Below, piece by piece: positions 7,131 to 16,371 of a stretch of 64,000 nucleotides of DNA (the stretch's first letter is position 1; the number at the start of each line of letters is the position of its first letter). A program made the position numbers and the translations under genes. The notes under the pieces were generated by a model. It did not search any database, was not told where the DNA came from, and saw only the letters and a list, made by a program, of their open reading frames with translations. The stretch lies in NCBI GenBank assembly GCA_043766985.1, contig JAYUHM010000092.1, forward strand, positions 4,074 to 68,073, given 5' to 3'. The DNA is from JAAFIP01 sp043766985 (GTDB lineage Bacteria > Pseudomonadota > Gammaproteobacteria > Burkholderiales > Burkholderiaceae_C).

Positions 7131-7712
7131 TTAAGCAAAATTCTTCGCCGCAAAATCCCAGTTCACCAAGTTGCTGAGGAAGGTCTCCACAAACTTGGGG
7201 CGTGCATTGCGGTAGTCGATGTAGTAGGCATGCTCCCACACGTCGATGGTCATCAGGGCTTTGTCTGCCGTGGTCAGGGGCGTGCCAGCAGGGCCGGTGT
7301 TGACGATGTCTACTGTGCCGTCGGGCTTTTTCACCAGCCAGGTCCAGCCGGAACCAAAGTTGCCTACGGCGCTTTTGGTGAAGGCTTCTTTGAAGGCGGC
7401 GTAGCTGCCGAATTTGGCGTTGATGGCGGTGGCCAGCGCGCCAGTGGGTTCACCACCGCCAGCAGGCTTCATGCAGCTCCAGAAGAAGGTGTGGTTCCAG
7501 ATTTGGGCGCTGTTGTTGTACACGCCGCCGGTGGATTTTTTGATGATCTCTTCCAGAGTCATCGCTTCAAACTCGGTGCCTTTTTGCAGGTTGTTGAGGT
7601 TGACGACGTAAGCGTTGTGGTGCTTGCCGTGGTGGTATTCAAAGGTTTCTTTGCTGTAGTGGGGTGCCAAAGCGTCGATGGCGTAGGGCAATGCGGGTAG
7701 GGTATGTTCCAT
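7131..7712 (-). CDS. sodB: Superoxide dismutase [Fe]
   Basis: A 193-residue iron superoxide dismutase that converts superoxide to hydrogen peroxide and oxygen in the cytoplasm. The metal ligands line up with the E. coli enzyme: His27 (EYHHGKHH), His74 (WNHTFFW), Asp157 and His161 (DVWEHAYY). The GGVYNNSAQIWNHTFFW block favours the iron type. The start ATG is preceded by AAGGAAACCACC. The gene is monocistronic: a divergent methyltransferase gene lies upstream and a strong terminator follows. No obvious Fur box was identified upstream. Confidence 0.97.
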   Translation of the reverse strand: MEHTLPALPYAIDALAPHYSKETFEYHHGKHHNAYVVNLNNLQKGTEFEAMTLEEIIKKSTGGVYNNSAQIWNHTFFWSCMKPAGGGEPTGALATAINAKFGSYAAFKEAFTKSAVGNFGSGWTWLVKKPDGTVDIVNTGPAGTPLTTADKALMTIDVWEHAYYIDYRNARPKFVETFLSNLVNWDFAAKNFA

Positions 7713-7862
7713 GGTGGTTTCCTTTTTTGGTTTGAAAATTGTTAACAGTACATTGTAGAAAGCTTTTCAAGGCTTGCTTGCTGACAGGGTTTTGGCGCCT
7801 TTGATCTGTTAAAACAGGTAAAACCGCATTTTTGCGTTTTCTTCACTTACAGACTGCCCCCG

Positions 7863-9407
7863 ATGACCGCTTCCCCCACTTCCACCAGCCCCAGCCTGCC
7901 CGCAGTTTTGCCCGCCGCCCACCCCACCATCCACTGGACCGAGGCCGATGAGGCGCACACGGCCCTGTGGCACTCTGAGCGGGGCGCACCGCCGCCCAAG
8001 CGCGTGGTGCTGGCCGACGACACGATGAACGCCGATACGGCCTACCGGCTGGCCTGCGAGGGCGTGGGCTTGCTGTGGCAGGGCGATTTTCAAAACGCCC
8101 GCATGTTGATCCAGGCGTTGGCCCGGCGTACCGACCGGCTGCCCGAGCGGCAAAAATTCAAGGCAGACAAGCAAACTGCCCGGCTAGCCAACAAAAACAG
8201 AGCTGCAGCGACGGCTGCCAGTGCAGCTGGCGGCCTTGCAGGTAGCGCGGCGGCCCATCTGACCGGCGACCCTGTCACTGCCCCATTGGCAGGGCAAAGC
8301 GCAGGTGCTACACCTGCCCAAACGCTGGCTGCCGAGGCTTTTCATCACCACCGGCTGGTCCAGTCGCAGCGCGCACGCGTGCTGGGCATGGTACTGGTGC
8401 CGCTGGACGAGGCCTACCAAATTACCCTGCGCCGCGCGCCCGATGTGCAAGCGGCCTGCGCCGAGGTTTGGGGGGCGCTAGACACAGCCACCGTGGTAGC
8501 CGCCCAAGACCGGCTGCTAGCCCATAAACAGGCTGCCGGCATAGTGGCCAAGCCATCGGACGACCCGGCCAATCAACCTTTTATTGAAACATTCGATGAG
8601 CCTGGCAAACCAGCCGTCAAACCGGGCAGATTTGAGCTGAAAGTGATAGCGCAGAGCAAAGGTGCCATTGCCCACATTACCAGCCTGCGCGAGCTACTGG
8701 GCATGACCAGCACCCACGAATGGCGCAAAAAAGGCGTTGAAGTGCCCGCACTGGGCGACACCGACAACCGCATTCACCCGCATTACGGCGTGTTTTCCCC
8801 GGTGCGGGGCGAATACGTGGGCTTGGTGGCCAAAGCCCCGCTGCCAGTATCTGCCGCGTCCAAGGCCACACTGGTGGCGTGGGACATTGGCACCGGCTCG
8901 GGCGTGCTGGCCGCCATGCTGGCGCGGCGCGGGCTGCAGCACGTCGTTGCCACCGACCAAGACCCCCGCGCTCTGGCCTGCGCACGCGACAACGTGGCGC
9001 GGCTGGGTGTAGCGCAGCAGGTACAGGTGGTGCAAGCCGATTTGTTCCCCGAAGGCAAAGCCCACCTTATCGTCTGCAACCCGCCTTGGCTACCCGCCCG
9101 CCCCGGTTCGCCGATTGAGCATGCCGTGTACGACGAAGGCAGCCAAATGCTGCTGGGTTTCCTTAACGGCCTGCCGGTGCATTTGGCCAAAGGCGGTGAA
9201 GGCTGGCTGGTGCTGTCAGACATTGCCGAGCACCTGGGCCTGCGCACCCGTGCCGAGCTGCTGGCGGCTATAGAAAGCGCTGGCTTAAAAGTGGTGGCCA
9301 GAGCGCAAACCAAGCCGCAGCACCCCAAGGCGCTAGACGCCAGCGACCCACTGCACGCCGCGCGGTCAAAGGAAGTGACTTCGCTGTGGCGCTTGGTTGC
9401 AGCGTGA
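7863..9407 (+). CDS. Class I SAM-dependent methyltransferase
   Basis: A 514-residue protein whose C-terminal half is a Rossmann-type methyltransferase. Motif I DIGTGSGVLA starts at residue 341 and the catalytic NPPW motif is at 406-409. NPPY/W is typical of enzymes that methylate glutamine or amino groups on protein or RNA, such as HemK/RlmG-like proteins. The N-terminal half is family-specific and holds an Ala/Gly-rich, low-complexity stretch at about residues 107-162 that looks like an inserted linker. The start ATG at 7863 has no strong ribosome binding site. It is divergent from sodB. The substrate is unknown. Confidence 0.85.
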   Translation: MTASPTSTSPSLPAVLPAAHPTIHWTEADEAHTALWHSERGAPPPKRVVLADDTMNADTAYRLACEGVGLLWQGDFQNARMLIQALARRTDRLPERQKFKADKQTARLANKNRAAATAASAAGGLAGSAAAHLTGDPVTAPLAGQSAGATPAQTLAAEAFHHHRLVQSQRARVLGMVLVPLDEAYQITLRRAPDVQAACAEVWGALDTATVVAAQDRLLAHKQAAGIVAKPSDDPANQPFIETFDEPGKPAVKPGRFELKVIAQSKGAIAHITSLRELLGMTSTHEWRKKGVEVPALGDTDNRIHPHYGVFSPVRGEYVGLVAKAPLPVSAASKATLVAWDIGTGSGVLAAMLARRGLQHVVATDQDPRALACARDNVARLGVAQQVQVVQADLFPEGKAHLIVCNPPWLPARPGSPIEHAVYDEGSQMLLGFLNGLPVHLAKGGEGWLVLSDIAEHLGLRTRAELLAAIESAGLKVVARAQTKPQHPKALDASDPLHAARSKEVTSLWRLVAA

Positions 9408-9430
9408 TTTTGTGGCTTTTACCAGTGTTT

Positions 9431-9483
9431 TAGGCCATGAGCCAAATAGAACAGGGCACAAGCTGCTATAAAATAAATAGTGA
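9431..9483 (-). repeat. Dispersed intergenic repeat, copy 4
   Basis: A reverse copy reading TTAGGCCATGAGCCAAATAG, then CACAAGCTGCTATAAAATAAATAGTG (split here by one variable base block). It lies between the converging methyltransferase and DUF1993 genes and fills most of the 120-bp gap. Confidence 0.8.
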
Positions 9484-9527
9484 TCTAATTTAAACTACGG
9501 CCTCTGGTCGGGGGCGCAGGTTCAAGG

Positions 9528-10049
9528 CTAGGTCGCAGAGCGGGTACCCAGCAAGTATTCTGGCTTGCCCAGCTCCACGCCGTTGTGGCGCAGCAAAGCG
9601 TAAGCGGTGGTAACGTGAAAGTAGAAGTTAGGCATAACCCAGTGCTTGAGGTAGGCCTCGCCTTTCATCGTTTTAGTCGCCTCGCGGCCTACCGGGAAAG
9701 TGACGTCTTTTTCCTCGGTGCCATCCAGCTTGCTGGCAGGCACGCTGGCTAGAAACTCGATGGTTTTGGCGATGCGGGCTTTGAGCTCTTCGAACGTCGT
9801 CTCAGTGTCTGGAAAACTCGGCGCCTCCACCCCAGCCAAGCGCGCTATGCCCATCTTGGCAGCATCGCAGGCAATGGTGATTTGCCGGGTGAGTGGCAGC
9901 ATATCCGGGGCCAAGCGGGCTTGCGTCAGGGCGGCAGGGTCGCATTTTTTAGTATCAACAAAGGCTTGGGCTTTGTCTAAAAAATGGCTCAGGTTACCCA
10001 GCATGAGCTGGAAAACGGGCAGGCTGGCAGAAGACATGGAAATAGACAC
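9528..10049 (-). CDS. DUF1993 domain-containing protein
   Basis: A 173-residue protein of the DUF1993 family. It starts with the family pattern SMSSASLPVFQLMLGNLSHFL, and has LAPDMLPLTRQITIACDAAK in the middle and YFHVTTAYALLRHNGVELGKPEYL at the end. The fold is thought to be DinB-like and helical; the function is unknown. A GTG start at 10049 is preferred over the ATG at 10037 because family members carry the extra 'M-x-S-M' residues, and AAGG lies just upstream. It is probably a single-gene unit. Confidence 0.85.
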   Translation of the reverse strand: MSISMSSASLPVFQLMLGNLSHFLDKAQAFVDTKKCDPAALTQARLAPDMLPLTRQITIACDAAKMGIARLAGVEAPSFPDTETTFEELKARIAKTIEFLASVPASKLDGTEEKDVTFPVGREATKTMKGEAYLKHWVMPNFYFHVTTAYALLRHNGVELGKPEYLLGTRSAT

Positions 10050-10185
10050 GGCAGAGGCCTTATAAAAAGTAAGAAGCGCACATGGTAGCCGCTTGCGCTA
10101 ACGCCTGCACAGCGGCTCACAAATTAATCAAAGCCCGCGGCTACTACGGATTGGGGCGATAGTGCTTTGCAGGCACAATCAGGGT

Positions 10186-11193
10186 ATGAATATTGTGATC
10201 CTCGACGACTACCAAGATGCCGTGCGCAAGCTCGAATGCGCCGCCAAACTAGAAGACTACCCAGCCAAGGTATTTACCAACACTGTCAAAGGCATTGGCC
10301 AGCTCAGTGTGCGCCTGAAAGATGCTGAAGTGATCGTGCTGGTGCGCGAACGCACGCAGCTGACGCGCCAGTTGATTGAAAAACTGCCGCGCCTGAAACT
10401 GATCTCCCAAACCGGCAAAATCGGCGCGCACGTTGACGTAGCGGCTTGCACCGAACGCGGTATTGCCGTGGCCGAGGGCGTAGGCTCGCCCATCGCTCCG
10501 GCAGAAATGACCTGGGCGCTGATCATGGCCGCCCAGCGCCGCCTGCCGCAGTATGTGGCCCACCTCAAACATGGGGCGTGGCAGCAGTCTGGCCTGAAAG
10601 CGGCCTCCATGCCGCCCAACTTTGGCCTTGGCACCGTGCTGCGGGGCAAAACGCTGGGCCTGTGGGGCTACGGCAAAATTGGCCAACTGGTGGCGGGCTA
10701 TGGCCGCGCCTTTGGCATGCAGGTGATGGTATGGGGCCGCGAAAGCACCTTGGCCAAAGCACATGCCGATGGCTACATGGTGGCTGAAAGCCAAGAGCAG
10801 CTGTTTGCAGAATCTGACGTTCTGAGCTTGCATTTACGCCTGAATGAAGACACCCGTGGCATCGTTAGCTTGCAGGCGCTGTCGTTGATGAAAACCACCG
10901 CGTTGTTGGTTAACACCTCGCGCGCCGAGCTGATCGAGCAAGACGCCTTGATAGCCGCGCTGAACCGGGGCCGCCCGGGCTTGGCCGCAGTAGACGTGTT
11001 TGAGTCGGAGCCCATTTTGCAAGGCCACGCCCTGCTGCGCCTGGAAAACTGCATTTGCACACCGCACATTGGCTATGTGGAGCAAAGCAGCTATGAGCTG
11101 TATTTTGGCGCGGCGTTTGACAACGTGGTGAACTTTATTCGCGGCACGCCTACCAATATTGTCAACCCTGGCGCCTTGCAGGTGCGGCGCTAG
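10186..11193 (+). CDS. D-2-hydroxyacid dehydrogenase family protein
   Basis: A 335-residue member of the phosphoglycerate/formate dehydrogenase superfamily. The NAD-binding motif GLWGYGKIGQ lies in the middle. The catalytic Arg is probably in LLVNTSRAELI, and the Glu/His pair in DVFESEPI and TPHIGYVE. It reduces or oxidises 2-keto/2-hydroxy acids, but the substrate cannot be assigned. ATG at 10186 (MNIVILDDYQD) is chosen over an upstream ATG at 10162 because homologues begin here. The following MFS gene, 68 bp downstream on the same strand, may be co-transcribed. Confidence 0.9.
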   Translation: MNIVILDDYQDAVRKLECAAKLEDYPAKVFTNTVKGIGQLSVRLKDAEVIVLVRERTQLTRQLIEKLPRLKLISQTGKIGAHVDVAACTERGIAVAEGVGSPIAPAEMTWALIMAAQRRLPQYVAHLKHGAWQQSGLKAASMPPNFGLGTVLRGKTLGLWGYGKIGQLVAGYGRAFGMQVMVWGRESTLAKAHADGYMVAESQEQLFAESDVLSLHLRLNEDTRGIVSLQALSLMKTTALLVNTSRAELIEQDALIAALNRGRPGLAAVDVFESEPILQGHALLRLENCICTPHIGYVEQSSYELYFGAAFDNVVNFIRGTPTNIVNPGALQVRR

Positions 11194-11221
11194 CCTTGCT
11201 CATATGTTGACTGGCAAAGTA

Positions 11222-11252
11222 ATGCGCTACTTATTTTGTAGCTGCCTGTGCC
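11222..11252 (+). repeat. Dispersed intergenic repeat, partial copy 5
   Basis: Only the left half of the repeat is present (GCTACTTATTTTGTAGCTGCCTGTGCC). It ends about ten bases before the TTG start of the MFS transporter gene and therefore supplies its leader region. Confidence 0.7.
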
Positions 11253-11261
11253 ACCTCTGCC

Positions 11262-12443
11262 TTGTCTAACGCCCTAAACATTTCGAAAGCCCGAAGCACT
11301 CACCTGTTGTGGGCGCTGTTGTTTGGTAATTTTGTGATTGGCACCGGGGTGATGTTGGTGCCCGGCACGCTCAACAATATCAGCAGCTCGTTGAACGTGA
11401 GTGTAGCCAGCGCGGGGCAAATTATCACGGCGGGCGCGGCGTTAATGTGCATCAGTGCGCCCCTGCTGGCGGCACTGGTAGGCGGCTGGGACCGCCGCAA
11501 GCTGCTGGCGGGCTCTTTGCTGTGGTACGGCCTGTTGCACGCGGCCTGTGTAGCCGCCACAAGCTATGGCGGACTGATGGCGCTAAGGGTAGCGGCAATG
11601 ATTGCACCGGCCATTTTTACCCCGCAGGCGGCTGCGGTAGCGGGGCTATTGGTACCGCCTGAGCAACGCGGCAAGGCCATTACCATGGTTTTTTTGGGTT
11701 GGTCCGTTGCCTCGGTGGTGGGCGCTCCTTTAGGCGCATGGATAGGCGGCACGCTGGGCTGGCGCGCTGCATTTGCTTTGCTGGCGCTGCTGGCATTTTT
11801 GTCTGCGGTGTGGGTATGGCGCGTGTTGCCCAGTGGTGTGCGCCCGCCGGCGCTCAGCGCTCAGCTGTGGCGCGAGACCTTGTCGTCCAAAGTGCTGCTG
11901 TCGGCGGTAGCCGTTACGGCTATTTCGTCGGCCGGGCAGTTTGTGCTGTTTGCTTACCAGGCGCCATTTTTGGTAGCCCAAGTGCAGGCAACACCCAGCA
12001 TGGTTGCGCTTTACTTCACCGTGTTTGGGGCTTTTGGGTTTATCGGCAACCTCGTCATCTCGCGCCATGTGGACCGCCTGGGGCCACCCCGGGCGGTGCT
12101 GATAGCCCTCGCCTGCATGGCGCTGAGCTTGCTTTTGTGGCCGCTGGGCACCAGTTTGGCTTTGCTGTGTTTGGTCTCGGTGCCCTGGGCCTTGGGTTGC
12201 TTTTCCAGCAATTCTGCCCAGCAGGCTCGGCTGGTAGCCATTGCGCCCGCCGTTGCCAGCGTTAGCATTGCGCTGAACACCTCGGCCATGTATATGGGCC
12301 AGGGCTTTGGTTCGGCGTTGGGCGGCTGGATGATAGCCCGTGACCGCATGGCCGATCTGCACTGGGCAGGTTTTGCCGGCCTGCTGTGCGCCATGGGCGT
12401 CAGCGTGTGGGCCAGCAAGTTACAACTGCGCCCTACAGCTTAG
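11262..12443 (+). CDS. MFS transporter (arabinose-efflux-like)
   Basis: A 393-residue inner-membrane protein with about twelve hydrophobic segments. The conserved loop between helices 2 and 3 is GGWDRRKLLAGSLL. Motifs such as FLGWSVASVVGAPLGAWIGGTLGWRAAF are typical of the DHA1/arabinose efflux permease group. It probably exports a small metabolite or drug by proton antiport. No ATG is available; a TTG at 11262 is the only start in a sensible place, directly after a partial dispersed repeat. The 3' end overlaps the convergent fimV-like gene by 11 bases. Confidence 0.88.
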   Translation: MSNALNISKARSTHLLWALLFGNFVIGTGVMLVPGTLNNISSSLNVSVASAGQIITAGAALMCISAPLLAALVGGWDRRKLLAGSLLWYGLLHAACVAATSYGGLMALRVAAMIAPAIFTPQAAAVAGLLVPPEQRGKAITMVFLGWSVASVVGAPLGAWIGGTLGWRAAFALLALLAFLSAVWVWRVLPSGVRPPALSAQLWRETLSSKVLLSAVAVTAISSAGQFVLFAYQAPFLVAQVQATPSMVALYFTVFGAFGFIGNLVISRHVDRLGPPRAVLIALACMALSLLLWPLGTSLALLCLVSVPWALGCFSSNSAQQARLVAIAPAVASVSIALNTSAMYMGQGFGSALGGWMIARDRMADLHWAGFAGLLCAMGVSVWASKLQLRPTA

Positions 12444-14784
12444 ACGGCCTGGAAGGCCGGAAGTCGCGCGAGGTGGCGGAGTCAAAGTCAATGCCGTTAC
12501 CGTCATTGGCCCCTGGGGCGCTGGCTTTGGGCGCCACAGCGGGTGCCACCGAGGGCGCCTCTTCAAACAGGTCCAACTCAATGTCAACGCCAATGTGCTT
12601 GCTTACCAATGGCAGTTTCTTCAAGGCTTCTTCCCAGTCGTCGCTGGGCTCGCTTTGTAGCGCGGCATTGGCGCCTAATGCCGGCACTACTGCGGTAGAC
12701 AGTGGCTGCAGCTCGGTAGAGGCGTATCGACCACGTGCAGCGCGCGGGGCACCAGCGGCAGCGTTGCTATCGTCAGAGGAAAGCGAGATGTCTGGCGGCT
12801 GCGTCATGTCGAAGTCGACTTGCATCCCACCCACGTCGTCTTCGTTTTCGCACACGTCTTTGGCCACTGCGTAGAGCAGCATCAGCTCACGGTAGGCGAG
12901 CAGGTCAAAGGGCTGGTTGTCGCGGTCAGGCTTGCGAAAGATCGACTCTTCAATCACTTCCAGCACTTTGACGTTGGGCCACAATACCGTAATGCGCTCC
13001 ATGGCCGACGCATAGTCTTCCAGCCCGCGGCTGTTTAGCCCGTACTTTGCATACTCAGGCACTTGGGCGTTGAACACGCGGTTGAACTCTTCGCGCAGCG
13101 TAGCAAAGTCTTCTTGCATCCCCACCTTATGGTAGATGTCAAACAAATCAAGGTAGGCTAAAGCACTGGTTTCAACATTTTCACCAATGTGGTTTTGCAA
13201 AATGTCGATGGCCTGTGCGTGCTGGCCCAGCGACATGAAAAAGTCCGCCTGTTGCTGAATATCAAATAACTCTTCGGCATTGACCGGGCGCAAGCCAGCC
13301 ACCGCACTGGGTTCAAATCCGCTGGGCGAGTCGCCACTGCGCCGCGCACTTGGCACGGTTCTGCGCTCAGCCACCGATGCCAGCAGCTCGGGACTGGGGT
13401 GCCTTGACTGCATATCCAGCCCGCGCTGCATGCTGGTGCGAGCCATAGCGGCGGGCGCTGCGGACAGCGGCATAGGTGCCGATGGCGGTGTCACCAGCTG
13501 CGATGCGGCTACAAAACCCAACTCGCGTTCACGGTCTCGCTCCGCGTCTTCGGCGGCGCTGAACGCTTGGCTGTTAGAACGGGCGGGTGGCGACTTCTTG
13601 CCGTCGGTGCTTACACTGCTGGTTTTTGGGCTTTGTGCACTACCCCACCATGGCGCACTTGCGCTGCGGCTGCGCTGCCATGCCCACGCTGCAAAAGCCA
13701 GCGCAGCCAAGGCCAAAGCGCCCAAGGCGTAGACGAAAGGGTTGGCATACTGGCCGCGCTGCGCCTGCACCAAATCGCTTTTCAGGGTGCCGAGGTCTTT
13801 GGTCTGGCGCTTGGTCAGCTCTGACATGGCGCGCACTTCTGTCTCAAGTACTTTAAGGCGCTCGGTGTCCCGCAAAATATCTTCGGGCGATGAATTGATG
13901 GCGCGCCAAATGGCCGCAGCCTGGGCGCGGGTCTGTACATCGTTGGTGGGCAGACTGAGCAGTTCAGCACTGGCACGCAAGCTGGGGTCACGCCCCGAAG
14001 AAGGGTCAAGCAAGTCAACCTTGAGCCGCCCGGTATTGGTTTTGGTGGACGAGCCCAGTGTGGGGCTCATGCCGGTACGCGCTTTGGCCAGCCGCTGCGC
14101 TTCGGCCCGCGCAGACAGCGGCGAGGTGGATGCTTCGACGTCTTTGGTGGCTGCCTCGGCTTGCGCCTTGGCACTGGCAGCCTTGGCCGCTTGGCGCTGC
14201 TCTTGCTGCTGGGCCGCGCGCTTGGCAGCACGCTCTGCACGCCTTGCTGCTGCCTCTGGGTCTACGCTGGCGGCGTTGGGAGGGGCCGCGCTTGGCAAGC
14301 GCGCGATGGGCGCGGCCAGCGCAACAAAAGGCACCACCGGGGCTTGAACCGATGGCGCTGGCTCGCTGGGCGAATCCGACAACAACACGTAGCGCCTACT
14401 GACGTTGGAGCCGCAAGCCGAGCGCACATACACCGTCACAAAAGGCTCGTCAATCGCCAAGCTGGAGCGCACGCGCAAACTCAGCTCGGTGGGACTGGTA
14501 CGCACCGGCGTCACACTGACATTTTGTGAACCCACCAGGGTATCGCCGTAAAACACTTCGGGGCTGAAGCAGCTGGCCTCAGGGGTGGCTTCTTGTGGCT
14601 CGATGGTAGCCAGTATGGAGACGTCCAGGGGACGGCCCAGCAACGCAGCGCCGCGGCTGCGCCCGAGCGACAGCGCATCAGCAGCCATTGGCCAACACTG
14701 CAACACCAAACTCATGGCTACCGCCAAGCGAATGCCCCCTGCGCGCACGTTGCTGTCGGTTCTAAAAAGTAACGTAGATGTCAT
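12433..14784 (-). CDS. FimV/HubP-like pilus-assembly and polarity protein
   Basis: A 783-residue protein. An N-terminal signal segment ends near ADA, and the mature protein begins ALSLGRSRGAALLGRPLDVSI, the typical FimV start. An Ala/Lys-rich coiled coil (about residues 180-240) and a helix pair around 300-340 follow, with one transmembrane helix near residue 355 (FVYALGALALAALAFAAW). A cytoplasmic acidic part with TPR-like repeats (ELFDIQQQADFFMSLGQHAQAIDIL) comes next, then a C-terminal tail. FimV proteins anchor type IV pilus and polarity factors at the cell pole through peptidoglycan binding; no clear LysM domain was seen here. Divergent from the hydroxyacyl-CoA dehydrogenase gene. Confidence 0.85.
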   Translation of the reverse strand: MTSTLLFRTDSNVRAGGIRLAVAMSLVLQCWPMAADALSLGRSRGAALLGRPLDVSILATIEPQEATPEASCFSPEVFYGDTLVGSQNVSVTPVRTSPTELSLRVRSSLAIDEPFVTVYVRSACGSNVSRRYVLLSDSPSEPAPSVQAPVVPFVALAAPIARLPSAAPPNAASVDPEAAARRAERAAKRAAQQQEQRQAAKAASAKAQAEAATKDVEASTSPLSARAEAQRLAKARTGMSPTLGSSTKTNTGRLKVDLLDPSSGRDPSLRASAELLSLPTNDVQTRAQAAAIWRAINSSPEDILRDTERLKVLETEVRAMSELTKRQTKDLGTLKSDLVQAQRGQYANPFVYALGALALAALAFAAWAWQRSRSASAPWWGSAQSPKTSSVSTDGKKSPPARSNSQAFSAAEDAERDRERELGFVAASQLVTPPSAPMPLSAAPAAMARTSMQRGLDMQSRHPSPELLASVAERRTVPSARRSGDSPSGFEPSAVAGLRPVNAEELFDIQQQADFFMSLGQHAQAIDILQNHIGENVETSALAYLDLFDIYHKVGMQEDFATLREEFNRVFNAQVPEYAKYGLNSRGLEDYASAMERITVLWPNVKVLEVIEESIFRKPDRDNQPFDLLAYRELMLLYAVAKDVCENEDDVGGMQVDFDMTQPPDISLSSDDSNAAAGAPRAARGRYASTELQPLSTAVVPALGANAALQSEPSDDWEEALKKLPLVSKHIGVDIELDLFEEAPSVAPAVAPKASAPGANDGNGIDFDSATSRDFRPSRPSKL

Positions 14785-14844
14785 TAATTGAATTACTTAT
14801 GCTTACCATATATTCTGACACACTAAAAACTTGATAATCACGCC

Positions 14845-16365
14845 ATGAAACCCGTATACATAAACACCGCCATCATAGGTACCGGGGCCATGGGGCGCGG
14901 TATAGCCCAAATCGCCGCCCAAGCCCATAGTGCAGTACTTTTGTATGACACACAACCTGAAGCCGTAAACAATGCCATCGCCGCGCTAAGCAGTGTATGG
15001 GATAAACAGGTTGATAAGGGGAAATTATCATCCACGCAAGCCGCAGTACTAAAGTCATATTTGGTGCCATGCGCCAAATTGTCTGATTTAGGCCACTGTG
15101 ACTTGGTAATTGAAGCCATCGTGGAACGGCTGGACGTCAAACAGGGCTTGTTCAAGCAGCTTGAGGCAATCGTTTCGCCCATGTGCGTGCTGGCCAGCAA
15201 CACCTCGTCACTGTCGGTAACAGCCATTGCTGCGGGCATGCAGCACCCCGAGCGCTTTGCGGGATACCACTTTTTTAACCCGGTGCCCCTGATGAAAGTC
15301 GTCGAGGTGATAGCCGGGCTGAAAACCGCCCCCGCTGTGTGCGATCAGTTAACCAGCTACGCCAAGCAAATGGGCCACACCCCCGTGCAGGCCGCCGACA
15401 CGCCTGGCTTTATCGTCAACCACGCGGGCCGCGCCTACGGCACCGAGGCGCTGCGCATCGTGGGCGAGGGTATTGCCGATTTCGCCACCATTGACGCGAT
15501 TTTGAAAGACCAGGTGGGCTTCAAGCTCGGCCCCTTTGAGCTGATGGACCTGACCGCGCTGGACGTGTCGCACCCGGTGATGGAGTCGGTGTACCGCCAG
15601 TACTACGACGAGCCACGCTACCGCCCCAGCGTGATTACCGCCCAGCGTTTGGCAGGCGGCATGCTGGGCAAGAAAACCGGCGCCGGTTTTTACCAATATG
15701 TGGACGGAGCCCAGGTAAAGCCGGCACAAGATGCTACGCCTTTGGTAGCAGAAATGCCACCCGTTTGGGTTTCGCCGCGCGCCACAAGGCGCTCTGAGCT
15801 GTTGCAACTGCTGAAAAATTTGGGCGCCACTATCGAGACCGGCGCATCACCGTCTTTAAACGCCCTCACTTTGGTAGCGCCCTTGGGTTTTGACGTCACC
15901 ACGGTTGCGGTGGTAGAGCGCTACGACCCTTCCCGCACGGTCGGCATTGACATGCTGTTCGACGACGCCGCCACCAAACGCCGCGTGCTGATGACCAACC
16001 CCGCCACCCGCACCGATATGCGGGACGCGGCGCACGCTCTGTTTGCGCGCGATGGCAAAGCTGTGAGCGTCATCCGCGACAGCGGCGGCTTTGTCACCCA
16101 GCGCGTAGTCGCCTGCATCGTCAACATTGCCGCCGATATTTGCCAACAGCAAATTTGCAGCCCCGCCGACCTGGAAACTGCCGTTACCTTGGGCTTGGGC
16201 TACCCCCACGGCCCCTTGGCACTGGGCGACCTGCTCGGCCCCACCAATGTGCTGGAAGTGCTGTTTAACATGCAAACCGTGTACGGCGACCCGCGCTACC
16301 GCCCTAGCCCGTGGCTGCGCCGCCGCGGTGCGATAGGCCTGAGCCTGAAACACGTTGAGGCCTAA
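14845..16365 (+). CDS. 3-hydroxyacyl-CoA dehydrogenase (PaaH/PaaC type)
   Basis: A 506-residue NAD-dependent dehydrogenase with the FAD/NAD fold at the N-terminus (IGTGAMGRGIAQIAAQAH, residues 10-27). The catalytic stretch is SNTSSLSVTAIAAGMQHPERFAGYHFFNPVPLMKVVEV, divided here into its usual motifs. Two C-terminal 3HCDH domains follow. The double C-terminal domain and the length match PaaH-like enzymes of phenylacetate or butyryl-type pathways. ATG at 14845. The stop lies six bases before the start of the enoyl-CoA hydratase gene, so the two form an operon that catalyses two consecutive beta-oxidation steps. Confidence 0.9.
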   Translation: MKPVYINTAIIGTGAMGRGIAQIAAQAHSAVLLYDTQPEAVNNAIAALSSVWDKQVDKGKLSSTQAAVLKSYLVPCAKLSDLGHCDLVIEAIVERLDVKQGLFKQLEAIVSPMCVLASNTSSLSVTAIAAGMQHPERFAGYHFFNPVPLMKVVEVIAGLKTAPAVCDQLTSYAKQMGHTPVQAADTPGFIVNHAGRAYGTEALRIVGEGIADFATIDAILKDQVGFKLGPFELMDLTALDVSHPVMESVYRQYYDEPRYRPSVITAQRLAGGMLGKKTGAGFYQYVDGAQVKPAQDATPLVAEMPPVWVSPRATRRSELLQLLKNLGATIETGASPSLNALTLVAPLGFDVTTVAVVERYDPSRTVGIDMLFDDAATKRRVLMTNPATRTDMRDAAHALFARDGKAVSVIRDSGGFVTQRVVACIVNIAADICQQQICSPADLETAVTLGLGYPHGPLALGDLLGPTNVLEVLFNMQTVYGDPRYRPSPWLRRRGAIGLSLKHVEA

Positions 16366-16371
16366 ACCCAG

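Noticed and set aside
13300..13325. tRNA T-loop-like GGGTTCAAATCC
   Set aside because: It lies inside the fimV-like coding frame and no cloverleaf can be drawn around it.
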